In this document: positions 10,988-45,653 of the stretch, in pieces
How positions within the stretch are numbered: position 1 is the stretch's first letter
How the letters are laid out: each line of letters begins with the position of its first letter
From: Antedon mediterranea
Lineage: Eukaryota > Echinodermata > Crinoidea > Comatulida > Antedonidae
NCBI RefSeq assembly: GCF_964355755.1
Contig: NC_092672.1
Span: forward strand, 37,506,501 to 37,570,500
Direction of reading: 5' to 3'
DNA length: 64,000 nucleotides
Notes under the pieces: generated by a model
Told to the model about the DNA's origin: nothing
Seen by the model: the letters and a program-made list of their open reading frames with translations, nothing else
Database searches by the model: none
Translations under genes and position numbers: made by a program

Positions 10988-13316
10988 GAAGTATAGGACA
11001 TTTGATTAGAATGCAAAAACTTTTCAATGGGAATTTTGACTATATAGATATTTGCTACAAAATATAATTATATTCAAGATGAACAAATAAAGTTCGAAAT
11101 ATTCTCTTGCCTCACATTTTTGGAGTTTGTTTTATATTATCATACAACAAACGGTTCTTAACATTCATAAAAATATAAATTTATAACACAAAAATGTATA
11201 TGGTTCAACATGACGACACAATCATGTGTGTAATTAAGCTCACAACAACCAGACATGTTTATAAATTGAAGGTATTTTAATAAAATAATGAAATCATTTG
11301 CCTTAATGTTTTGAAATGTGCACAATTTTAATTATAGAATAAACAGACAGACAGACGAACGAACATAGAATATTGAAAATTTATTTACATAACATTGCAA
11401 CTTTTTGGCAAATAAATGAACTGTACAAGAAAGTGATTACATGTAATATACATATATAACAAATTACAGTCATTAGTTTACTGTATATATCTTAAAAACG
11501 GCTGGGAACAGAGCTTGTTGGATCCTGCCAAAATTATTTACACAAACAAACAAACAATTTTATAATATGTTCTACATATTATACCACCATTCACCAGCTG
11601 ACCAATCAAGATCAAGCTGAATTTGTGATTGTCATGTCAAATAAACGGTAAATTTAACAGGTATATATACCAACCCCAAAAACATAGCCCTATTCAGGAG
11701 GGGGTTTATACCACAGGTATGTGCACAACTAATATATTTAGTTTTCTGCTGGATCCTGCCAAAGTAAATAAATAAATCTAGTTTCAGTTGCTCATATTTA
11801 TATAGTTATTCTTGCATATGTACAAACATTTACAATATATAACAGTAAACATTCACATATTTATGGCATTCTATTTAAGATGCAAGGAAGAATGAGGTCA
11901 CCACGGTAACCTCTTAAGTAACAACGCCCATCCCAAGTTTGGTATCAGTAACATTTACCTTGTAGAGTAATGGATCTGTAATACAAGTAATAAACAATTA
12001 CAACATTCATAAGTTTAAAATGACTTCGGCATTCAAAGTATAGACTAATATATTTGGCTTGATATCACCATATTTGGTAATAATGACACACTTAATTAAA
12101 ACACTTAATTTAAGGTATTACTGTAAGTAGAGTTAAAAAGATATAAAACAATCTGATATAAAATTACAAAGTATTACATAGAATTACAAGACACTAAAAT
12201 GTATGACTATTAAGTTTTAAAGCATCTTTAAAATATGGAGTGAGTTTTGCAAAAGTTATTTTTTTTAACATGCTCATTACGTCCCAAGCACACACTCAGA
12301 ACATCGGCAGGTTAGCAAAATTCAATCCATACCTTTACAGAATATCAGAAATTACATGTACAATATATTATTATAATACTTGCAAAGGTAATTGAAAAAT
12401 GGAAGAAATCAAGGTACACATGAAAAGAAGGAATGTAGTAAGAATGTAAAGAAAGACAGAGCATTCAAAGTACCTAAGAAATTATCCTCATTCTAGAATT
12501 TATAATTTACAATTATAATATAACAATATTTATAATATTTTAAATAAAAGCACTTTAACTGCATTGCATCTTGGTATCATTTTTAATCGTAAAAGCTGAT
12601 AGAAAATTTAAAAAAAGAATTAAAGTATTAGTTAAGAGTATTTAGTAGTTTTGCAAACAAACCGTTTACTTTTCCTGTTGGCGTTGGTTGCTCCTTAAAT
12701 TAGGATCTAAATAAAATTGTTTCAAGAAGAATGACAGTAATATTACATCATCATCTAATAATTTTGTTTATTTTGAAAGTTTATACGGTGGTAAGGCCTA
12801 GTATTCCACACTAGCAAACTTTTACCAGTTTGCAAACAACTAAAGTTTGTTAAAGTTAAAGACTTCTGCAATGCAAATGCTTTCAACTGATCTACACTAG
12901 CAAACTTGAGAAACTTTTAAACTATCACTTTAGTGGCAGTTTATCATAATTGTTGCCTTTAAAACACTACGCAAGTATTAATTAACCAACAGAGGGCAGT
13001 ACATAACTTTACCAAATATTTGATTCAATTATGTATTATATTAAAATATTGCTATAAATATGGGCTTTTGTTTTGTTTATTCGATTGTGTTTGTACCTCA
13101 TGTAAATTCTTCTTCTGTTATTTGTTGTTTCAAATAGACTAGTACACACATTACTTTAAAAAAGAGGAGTTCAATAACTTCATCTCAGAATTGCTGACAT
13201 CCGCTGAAAGTGTGTTAGACAAGCAAAGAACTTAAATATGTTTGGTAGACTTGATCAAAATCAGTATCGTTCAATTCAGTTATATATTCTTTCGGAAAGA
13301 AAGAATATGCCTGATT
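10988..13316. other. Convergent RPUSD4-LIMK intergenic / 3' UTR region
   Basis: No coding exon is seen. A possible RPUSD4 polyadenylation signal, AATAAA at 11086-11091, lies about 100 bp after its stop. The rest is AT-rich and may be largely the LIMK 3' UTR. A possible diverged MITE with CACACTAGCAAAC and CTACACTAGCAAAC segments lies near 12805-12910. Confidence 0.5.
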
Positions 13317-36100
<22,784 letters not shown>

Positions 36101-36756
36101 CTAAATAAATAACACAGACTAATAAACTATTATCAATTCTCCAAGTTATTATTAAAATAAATATTACTATCGATATTTTATAGCATTTTATATAGCTTAC
36201 CTATTCCTTTCGTTCCCATTTGGTAATTTTTAGTGTTTACATTTTTGCTTAAATGTCGCCCTCTATATCGGCACCAATTATCCTGCACTCGTTCCCGGTC
36301 GCATACATTTTTCTTCTGCACGTCTCGAAACACAGAAGAAGGGTTGGTTATAATTACCGCGACGGTGATCGAGAAGAGGGCGTTAGAGCTAAGCGATAAA
36401 ATACAAATTATAGGTGCCAGAGACGTTTCAAATGAAAACAACTAGGCATATGTGGAATATAATTTTTTTCCTAGGCATTTAAAATCATTTGTAACTTGGA
36501 TAAATCGATGTCTTGATGATAATAGAACAAAAAGGCTTTGAAAGAAACATTAAACAATACAAACTTTATTTTATAGTCAATTAGACCAGTAGCACAACAT
36601 ATAACAATAATTTTACTGGTATGATGGTTACTGGTATACTGTAATTAATGGTATAAAAAAAATGGTTAATAATGAGAATAATTATTAACAATCCAACAAC
36701 AAGAAATATTTATTTTCATATTTTTTGTTGTACACATTCTACAGATATTAATATCA

Positions 36757-37125
36757 GCCAACAATATGTTGTCATAACTACGACAATATGTTGTCATAAC
36801 TACGACAATATGTTGTCATAACTACGACAATATGTTGTCATAACTACGACAATAGGTTGTCATAACTACGACAATAGATGGTCATAACTACGACAATAGA
36901 TGGTCATAACTACGACAATAGATGGTCATAACTACAATAGATGGTCATAACTACGACAATAGATGGTCATAACTACGACAATAGGTGGTCAATAGGTGGT
37001 CATAACTACGACAATAGGTGGTCATAACTACGACAATAGGTTGTCATAACTACGACAATAGGTGGTCATAACTACGACAATAGGTGGTCATAACTACGAC
37101 AATAGGTTGTCATAACTACGACATT
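36757..37125. repeat. 22 bp minisatellite, about 17 copies
   Basis: The unit GTCATAACTACGACAATATG runs with a 22 bp period and two more bases (TT). Copies change in blocks from ATGTTG to GGTTG, GATGG, GGTGG and back. Each unit has short complementary TTGTC and GACAA arms. It lies about 660 bp upstream of LIMK exon 36010-36100. Confidence 0.92.
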
Positions 37126-37131
37126 AATACG

Positions 37132-39100
37132 AAACGAATACTTGGTAGCCTTTATTTTACTTTTAATAGTGGTAGAATGTCTTTTGTCACACATGGCGTT
37201 TCATACGTATAGTATTACGTAAAACATGGAGATAAAAGGTACATTTTAAATTATTTTATTTTTGTTTATAACTCGACCATATTAAGTAAAAAATATTGTA
37301 AAACATTGTACATATTTATTTACACGTGTATATATTCTAATTATGTTTTGTCTATAATTCAAATGAAGTAATGCATACAAGAACAAATGCCCGCACAAAT
37401 TTTATTTTACATTAGATATAAATGTACATTCTATTTTAAAAATTAAAATTTAGACAATTACCTCTATTTAAGTGTTAATACAAATAGTTAAAATTTAGGA
37501 ACTAGAATATTGAATGCCAAGTGTGTAATCAGACAATACGAAGTACTTCCTACTTTATTATAAAGATATATTCGATTCGATATATATATATATATAAATT
37601 TGTATTCAATATTAGAACAAAATTAGAATCCCACATTTGTGACTCGTACATTGTCAATAAATAGGCGTAAAGAAAGTTTAGGTTTGAGAGTTTCATGAAT
37701 AGTTTAGATGAAAGTTGTAAACGGTATCAGTACTTAAGTACTGCCTAACTAACTAAGCTAAAAGAAACTTAATCTACGCTTAAACTAAATCCTAAGCGCA
37801 TTTAGCTTTAAAAAAGTGACACCGTTTACATTATGGTTAGGTTATATGGAAATGATAAATGGAAATAAATTAATAGTATATAAAGTATAGTTAAAGGATA
37901 GTAAATATTGAAACCGTGTACAAGTCACATTTTTATAATTTCTTAAATGTTTCAAATATTAAAAGTAAACATTTTCGAATATATCTTATAACAAAGTATA
38001 AAATACAAAGTACACAATTACTATTTCTGGCCTAATTTCTAGTTTTTATTTTCAGTCTATAGTGATTCGACCATTACATGTATTAACAATAGTTTCAAAC
38101 AACAACATCATTTATTTCAGCCATATCTATTGAAATAAATGTATATATAGTTTTATATCTAGAAAGAGTGAGATCTTTTTTCGTTTTTTAAATCATAGGC
38201 TATAGATTAAATCCAAAGGCAAATAATTTTTTTTTAAATTACAATGTTGTGGGTATCAGTGGCAAATACTAATAAGCAGAAAGTTAAATCAAAAAATAAA
38301 ACAGCCGAAAAAAGTAACTAGCTTCCTTCATCGCTGTGTGTATATAAATTAATAATTTTCTGTAAATCTTTAATATTAATACATTTTCAATTTTATATTT
38401 ATATTAAAATACAAAATTTAATTGCTGCAATAGTAATTATATGCATTTCCTAAATAGAATGCAAATAATTTAATAATCCAAGATTATCGATAACTGACTT
38501 CTGCTAGTTTCTTCTAATAAATCGTCTGCTGCTTTCCATTGGCAGAAATCACATCATTAATCTCCCTGTCTTTTGCTAATTTGTTTTTTTCTTTCCAGAC
38601 AGCTTCTTATACCTTCAATAAAAATTGCAGCTTTCATGCAGTTTCTTCTAATCGACCAAGATATTTGTGTTCGTTTTCAGAAACCAAGATACCATTCAGT
38701 AAGCGTCTGACGAATGAAAACAAATGTTTACTTAAAATATAATAATGCAAATAGTTGAAAGACCCCTAGCATCACATTATTAATATATATAGACGCAACA
38801 CAATGAACATACTTGATAGCTGAAATCAGCCTAGATTGTTGCTGCAGATCCGTTACAACGCGCTGAGTTGTTGGCGGTTAATCCGACGTACTTAAGTTGT
38901 CTTCAAACGTACGCTGTAGATTTTAAAAACACGTAGCATGCATGAATATTTAAATTTATTTATATTTTTATGTAAATAAATATTATTAAACATATTTTCT
39001 CACCGTTCAATGGGCCTGGAATTTGTTCCAATTGAGTTGATTCCGAAGAATCTACGAGAAAATTAATTCTATCATCATTTCAGTCATTTCCATTTCTTGA
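37132..39100. other. AT-rich region upstream of LIMK LIM1 exon
   Basis: No exon is supported. An (AT)n run occurs near 37580. This probably belongs to the first intron or 5' flank of LIMK. Confidence 0.45.
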
Positions 39101-39112
39101 ATCCCATCTGTA

Positions 39113-39455
39113 TGTCTTGAATCCCATCTCCACTTCGTGAATCCCATCTCCACTTCGTGAATCCCATCTCCACTTCGTGAATCCCATCTCCACTTCGTGA
39201 ATCCCATCTCCACTTCGTGAATCCCATCTCCACTTCGTGAATCCCATCTCCACTTCGTGAATCCCATCTCCACTTCGTGAATCCCATCTCCACTTCGTGA
39301 ATCTCATCTCCACTTCGTGAATCCCATCTCCACTTCGTGAATCCCATCTCCACTTCGTGAATCCCATCTCCACTTCGTGAATCCCATCTCCACTTCGCGA
39401 GTCCCATCTCCACTTCGCGAGTCCCATCTCCACTTGGTGAGTCCCATCTCCACTT
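39113..39455. repeat. 20 bp minisatellite, about 17 copies
   Basis: ATCCCATCTCCACTTCGTGA is repeated with an exact 20 bp period. Copies drift to CTTCGCGAGTCC and CTTGGTGAGTCC at the right edge. Because 20 is not a multiple of three and no stop occurs, all three minus frames are open and encode the same cycling peptide. This is not a gene. Confidence 0.95.
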
Positions 39456-40659
39456 TTTGATATTTAGGCCTACATCCAATCTCAAAAGGAAATTAGTTAC
39501 ATTATCAATCAGTGTGACATAAGCATGTGAAATTTTAAAGGCAGACATCCCAAGCTCTTTTAGTTATGCAGGCCTAGCTTGCATAATGATGTAATGTCCT
39601 ACTTATATCATAAATATATACAATCTTATAGACAATTCATTATTGTTATTATATTATTAAGCGCGCGAGAGGTTTAAGTTGGTTTAAGTTCGACTTCTGA
39701 AAGTTTGAGGATTTTACATTAATGTTATTTTTGAAAGTGTGTATAAACAACATAAATCTGCAGTAGACGTCATCAGCTCAGAAAGTCGACGAATCCTAGA
39801 ATGCGAATGCAAAATGTGAACACATAACGATGATATTATTTACTTACATTAAATTATGTTACATGCATCACTGCGCCAAATACAACCGAGTAGGCCTACA
39901 CTTTCACTACGTCACACAAAGTAGTTCAAACTCAGTTCGCACATGTTAATAAGATGAATTTTATAGTTACGGTTATAAATATTGAAAAATTACTGTTAGT
40001 AGTTAAAGTAAAATCCTCAAAGGTACAGAAGTCTTATTTTAAAGTCATAACATTTTGAGTATTAGTTACTTTTTGTCAATAATTTAGGCCTTGTAGACAG
40101 AAACCTATTGAAAATAATCGGTATATCGCACTATAATTGGTTAAATTACTTGCGGTGAGCTTACATCCTTGCGTTGCGTCCAAGTGGTAATCAAGCTTTT
40201 ATTTTAGAGAATTTTTTTATTTTGATACGCACTATATAGTACAGTAATACTAAAATATGCTTTCTTATTATTTACTTTACATTACTATACTTATCTGTTT
40301 GGACGTTGGGCATTGAATGCCAAGCCACAAGGAGCAAAGGTTTGGTTGAACACAACACACTATGAATCTGAAACTATAACTACAAAAAAGCAATCTTGGT
40401 CGAAACCAGAATTAATGGTTATAGGTATGGGAAGATTTTATTTAACAGTCGGTCCAATCAAACACATTTTTACTCATTACTGATTAATGGAAATGTTGAT
40501 CGATAACAACACGGACAGGGAAATATGTTTACTTTATAAGTTCTCTTAGACATTTCTGGTACATTTTATTAGTTTATAGTTTTTTATAAATGTATAAAAA
40601 AACAGGTAAAAAAAAATACTTTTTATCACTATATGCTGATTAACAACACCTTTGTTTAT

Positions 40660-40802
40660 TTAAGTTCTATATACTTGTTCTTATGTAAAAGGGTCCTACA
40701 AAAAAACGAAGCTATAGCTTTTTTATGCAGGATCCCTGTTCTCAGTTGTACTGTAATTATGATGTACTGTAATTGATGACTAAATAAATGTGGAATAAAA
40801 AA
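40660..40802 (+). mobile_element. Retroposon 3' end, copy 1
   Basis: Contains TTATGTAAAAGGGTCCT, a pairable TGCAGGATCCCT and the end GATGACTAAATAAATGTGGAA. The same arrangement is at 57525-57660, so this is a family. Confidence 0.55.
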
Positions 40803-40872
40803 AAAAAGTATAGTTTTATAGGTTTCAATTAAGCAGTTCGTGTCATCGACTGCTTTTTGAGAAGCACAAGCG

Positions 40873-41063
40873 GCATGATACAAACCTTTGGCCTAGGCTT
40901 TCACACAGCCACACATTAGCCATGATACAAACCTTTGGCCTAGGCTTTCACACAGCCACACATTAGCCATGATACAAACCTTTGGCCTAGGCTTTCACAC
41001 AGCCACACATTAGCGGCATGATACAAACCTTTGGCCTGGGCTTTCACACAGCCACACATTAGC
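40873..41063. repeat. 47-50 bp tandem repeat, four copies
   Basis: The unit is CATGATACAAACCTTTGGCC followed by TAGGCTTTCACACAGCCACA and CATTAGC. One junction has three extra bases (GGC). Copies are nearly identical. Confidence 0.92.
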
Positions 41064-41894
41064 CAACATAGAACGAATACAAACAACTTCCGTAATTTCC
41101 TTCCGATTTAAATTGACAAGTTGGTTTCAGGTTGGAACAGGCCCTAAAAACCAACCCATCCCGCCAAATCGTTACCGATGACATTAAATATGTATTGCCA
41201 TATATAGGGTACAGAAGTACACTATATAGAATACCTCGTTGAAAATGACGAGGTAATTTGGCTATGCGACTATAACGAAGATTATAGCAACACATTTCAT
41301 AGTTTAGTTTACAGATTTCTTAAATACTGCACTCCATGCCATTTGGCGGACAGTTTACAAAAATGACCCTAAACTTAAGTCGCGCTTACACAGAGTTTTC
41401 TAATACTGTCCACCAAAATGACTGGAAGGCAGTTTACATTATACATTCCTACACTTGTTATTTGGTCCCTCCCAATATCCTAACTAGATGAGCATGTGTT
41501 ATGTACATTATGTGAACGAATGATTCTTTTTACATCTTTTAAAAATATATTGAAATGTAAGCTTTATTGTTATATATTGAAAAAGACCACAAGAAGAATA
41601 TAGACTTCTTTGTAAACCTTATTCCGCATATTGTTTTTTTAAATTTCCATTTTATAAAATTTATCCTTTTTCTTTAAAAAAAAAAATAAATATTACATAG
41701 CCTAATTTTTTTTAATAAATAATAAATAAATACAATTAATTATTATTACCTATTTTATATCAAACAGAGTTACTCAAAGAGTTGCCCTATACAACTCCTT
41801 GGTTAACTATATTCGACGGAAATATTATTTTAAATTAGTGACAGTCATGCAAGATGTGCTGACGTGCGAAGATAGAAAGATAGAAACGCTAAAC

Positions 41895-41975
41895 GTCTCA
41901 GAAGACATGACGTCTCAGAAGACATCATGACGTCACAGAAGACATCATGACGTCACATAAGACATGACGTCACAT
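41895..41975. promoter_or_regulatory. Cluster of TGACGTCA (CRE-like) palindromes in a short repeat
   Basis: An AAGACATCATGACGTCACAG unit recurs about every 20-22 bp, giving three full TGACGTCA sites (preceded by a TGACGTCT variant). TGACGTCA is the CREB/ATF consensus. The site lies about 1 kb downstream of candidate LIMK first exons. It may be only a repeat. Confidence 0.4.
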
Positions 41976-42999
41976 TACCAAACATCATCACGTACCGGGT
42001 CACAAAAGTGGTTTTAAACCAGCTGACCACGAAAAAAAGTTGTCAGCACCAGTGGCTACTAACAATCAAAATAAAATAAAAAATACCATGAGTTTTTAGC
42101 TAAATCACAAGCCTAACACTAAAGTTTCATCACAAGCCTAACAGTTGGATCACAAACGCGCGTAGCCATTTTGGGCTATCCCATCCCGAACGCTGTGGGT
42201 AGGGAGCTAGACCACCCGGGGGTTATAGTACCTTTGAACTTACAGAGTTTTGAAAGCTTCAAAAGCGATGTCTTGCTGCGTTAGTTACTTACCTGTAGTC
42301 CACCTGTAAATGCAAATTATTTGGAGCTAACGTACAACATTATAGGGATATTGCACGTCAGCGTGTTGTATCATGCAACATAAACAATAACTGTGATTGA
42401 CTTATGATTGATGTTAAGTTTGTCTTACTATCGTACTTAAAATATTTCATGATCAATATCATGACAATGCATACAATTGTTTTTAAAGTGTAGTATGAAT
42501 ATACGAAATACAGTCCAAATTACGTCAAAGAAACAATATAGACTTAAAACATTACGGTCCAAATTACGTAAAAATATATCAGTCTTATCCATTGGCGATG
42601 TAATCATCCGTTATAATGTTAGTAAAATAACAATTCAAAAAGAAATACACGGTACGGTACTGTACAACGACCATGCGCATACAGATAATATGCGACATTG
42701 GTTATCTTACATTACTGCATGACACAACACTACACATAAATACCATTATACACCGAGGTATATAAAATGGCATTGTGTGCTTAGTGGTAAAGCGGATTTA
42801 AAGAGAATAAGATACTGCAACCAGCTCAATCCACCTGTATACTAATTTACTAAACTATGTATTAGTTCGTCTGAAAAATAACGAACCATTATTAACTATC
42901 ATACGTATGTATATAGGCCTACAAAATGTTTACATAGGCATACATCAATTGAATTGAATATGTATGGTAGTTCCAATGGTTCGGGTTGTTGGGTCTTAC

Positions 43000-43084
43000 T
43001 ATGTTTCTTCACGCAAGCCAGTTCTGAGCATCCGGCCGGAGGATAACGAGGCGCGAACGTCAAGCGACGACAGAGGGTCATCAT
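43000..43084 (-). other. Candidate LIMK first coding exon (ATG)
   Basis: Begins with two in-frame ATGs (MMTLCRRLTFAPRYPPAG...) and runs open to a good donor, A|GTAAGA. Its phase (1) matches the acceptor of LIMK exon 36010-36100, joining as KKHRPVICSAC. The region is locally GC-rich. This is only phase and ORF evidence. Confidence 0.35.
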
Positions 43085-43407
43085 GAATTTTGTCTAATAA
43101 TTTAAGGCTTCGAAAAACGGTAAATATGTACCGTATTACGTACGACCTGTAAAAATATAAAACATAAATACGATTGCCACAACAAAGCCTTATTTATTTT
43201 TAATACACATTAAAATGTGTTTATATCGTGAATGACTAAAGAAGACCATGCCTAAGCTACATACTGATTGGTTTCACGGAACAGAAAGAGAGCAAGTATG
43301 AATTAAATATAGCCGTTTGGAACGATTACGGTACCTTGATTGGTAATAGATATAAAAAAAAGTATACATTTGGCATATATATAATAATAATACCACAACA
43401 TACGTAC

Positions 43408-43456
43408 CCACTGAAGGCTCTGTCAGTTCACGCCCTCCTCCATTGCCGTCGTACAA
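43408..43456 (-). other. Alternative candidate LIMK 5' exon (no ATG)
   Basis: Reads YDGNGGGRELTEPSV to a donor, G|GTACGT, also in phase 1, joining as PSVGPVICSAC. No in-frame ATG is seen nearby upstream; the frame opens with TTG. It may be an upstream non-initiating or UTR exon, or chance. Confidence 0.25.
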
Positions 43457-43952
43457 CAGAATAACAAAACGGCATTCGGAATTCGCGGCAAATACGCTCT
43501 CATTGAATATGCAAATTAGACTTTTATTAGTTGCTATGTTTCGCTCTTTTCAGAGCAGCTTAGTAAGTTATTAAAATGTACAATATTTGTGGGGACACAA
43601 AGATTCGTAGTATCACATAAGTACATTAAACAGATTATCTATAATTTTATGCAAGCAAGCAACACAAAGTGTATTCGTTATTCATATTTTTATTAGCGTT
43701 TTGTTTTATGAAATTTTGACAGACATATTAAATGTCTAAAAATGCGACCTTATTATCCAGTATCACATTGGCATTTTGTCATAGAGATGTCTTTAGAGTT
43801 ATGTTAAATACAGCGCCACAATAGCATATGACAATATTTTACACATGTGCCGCAGTATCACGGAATTTGCCTATGATATGGAACACATTATATAGATAGA
43901 GTACCGTACGGAGAATCGGCTTTACAAGTTTGACGTTAAATTAAAAATGATT

Positions 43953-44117
43953 TTTAGAGTTTGGTTCACACTCACACGCAACGCAATGACGTAAGCGCAA
44001 CGCAAGTAATTTGACCAATCACAAGCGATGGATTATTCGAATTGTCACTAGTCATTGGTTAACTCGCTTGCGTTGCGCTTACGGCCTTCTGTTGCGTACT
44101 AGTGGGAACCAAACTTA
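43953..44117. repeat. MITE family B, copy 1
   Basis: Left end AGTTTGGTTCACACTC; right end CTAGTGGGAACCAAACTTA. Shared core: TTGACCAATCACAAGCGATG and GCGTTGCGCTTACG. It abuts a partial family A copy, which suggests that it inserted into it. Confidence 0.88.
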
Positions 44118-44189
44118 ACATCATCATTTCCATATATGGGCACATCACATTTCTTTTACATAAAGTTTGATAGTGTAGACAGAGCTGTA
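44118..44189. repeat. MITE family A, copy 11 (right half)
   Basis: Starts at CATCATCATTTCCATATATG and ends with TTTGATAGTGTAGACAGAGC. The left half is missing or displaced by the adjoining family B element. Confidence 0.8.
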
Positions 44190-44287
44190 GAAAGTTAATT
44201 TATTGTGAGTGTAATAAAGAGTTCATACTAATTATAGTACAAATAAAACATTTATTATGAACTAAAAAAAACTCATCTAAAGTAACA

Positions 44288-44730
44288 CACTCAGGGTTAC
44301 TATCCTAGACAAACACGCTAACTAGTAACACACTCTGGGTTACTAGATAACACGCTAACTAGTAACACACTCTGGGTTACTAGATAACACGCTAACTAGT
44401 AACACACTCTGGGTTACTAGATAACACGCTAACTAGTAACACACTCTGGGTTACTAGATAACACGCTAACTAGTAACACACTCTGGGTTACTAGATAACA
44501 CGCTAACTAGTAACACACTCTGGGTTACTAGATAACACGCTAACTAGTAACACACTCTGGGTTACTAGATAACACGCTAACTAGTAACACACTCTGGGTT
44601 ACTAGATAACACGCTAACTAGTAACACACTCTGGGTTACTAGATAACACGCTAACTAGTAACACACTCTGGGTTACTAGATAACACGCTAACTAGTAACA
44701 CACTCTGGGTTACTAGATAACACGCTAAAA
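44288..44730. repeat. 37 bp minisatellite with a hairpin in every unit
   Basis: The unit is CTAGTAAC, ACACTCTG, GGTTACTAG, then ATAACACGCTAA, repeated about 11-12 times and nearly identical. CTAGTAAC and GTTACTAG are perfect complements around a short loop, so every unit can form a stem. Confidence 0.95.
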
Positions 44731-45045
44731 CTGTCAAAATAAATTTGAGATAAGATGTATAATGATTATTACTTATAGTAATCACTATATTTTATCATTA
44801 TTTTATTATTATTATTATTAAATTTCTGAAATTGTTTTTCTCATAAAAATGTTTTAAGTAACAAGTATTCTTACTATGTAAAAGTATATACTACTATAGT
44901 AAATTCGTTTAAAATCTTGAGTAGGCCTATATAGTTTATAAGAGTGTATATATCTACTATAACAAGGTATAACATACATTATCAGTACGTATGAACCTAT
45001 TTGCATTGCTTAAAACTGACAGTACTTAATAAGTGTGAAAACGTG

Positions 45046-45195
45046 TTCACATTATGCTGAATACGTGTGTAATCGTTTGTATTCACATTATGCTGAATAC
45101 GTGTGTAATCGTTTGTATTCACATTATGCTGAATACGTGTGTAATCGTTTGTATTCACATTATGCTGAATACGTGACGTGTGTAATCGTTTCCAA
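45046..45195. repeat. 36 bp tandem repeat, about 3.5 copies
   Basis: ATTCACATTATGCTGAATAC followed by GTGTGTAATCGTTTGT recurs. The 36 bp period keeps frames open on both strands, producing short spurious reading frames. Confidence 0.9.
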
Positions 45196-45485
45196 AAAAC
45201 CTGTGCACACACGCAAAAGAATACAGGTATAAGTGCGTGTTAAAAAGTTTTCGTTTGTAACTTTTATGTACGAAATTGAACATCTTAATTACAGTATTAA
45301 AGTAAACACAATTTTGCACTACGCGAATAGTTGTAAAGTACTTTGGAATTTTGCGTTTTCGTGGAAGCTATTGCTGAGATCGTACCCGCTATCGTATGCT
45401 TTGGTTCCGTAGAGAGAGAGAGAGAACTAAAATGCTTTACGTGAAATAAAAAACAAATAATGAATGTTTCATATTCGTGCAATGG

Positions 45486-45522
45486 AACAAATAATTCCAT
45501 TCAGTGAATGGAATTATTTGTT
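45486..45522. repeat. Perfect 17 bp-arm hairpin
   Basis: AACAAATAATTCCATTC, loop AGT, GAATGGAATTATTTGTT. It sits about 130 bp beyond the SLC5 stop, so it may be in the SLC5 3' UTR. Confidence 0.8.
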
Positions 45523-45653
45523 TTGGTTCAGTAGAGAAAGAACTGAAATAAAAAACAAATACGTCTCGCGTAAAAATATAACCTTTCACCTTATGAAATT
45601 ATTTGTACCATTGCACTCATAAACATTCATTATTTGTATATTAATTGAACGTG

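Noticed and set aside
39052-39548. Three overlapping repetitive minus-strand frames
   Set aside because: A 20 bp repeat without stops is open in all three frames; the predicted peptide is the same cycling unit.
42165-42235. GC-rich segment with CCATCCCGAACGC, reminiscent of 5S rRNA
   Set aside because: It lacks the internal control region and the remaining 5S sequence.
42477-42722. 81-codon plus-strand frame
   Set aside because: No recognisable domain, composition like the surrounding AT-rich DNA, and no supporting splice structure.
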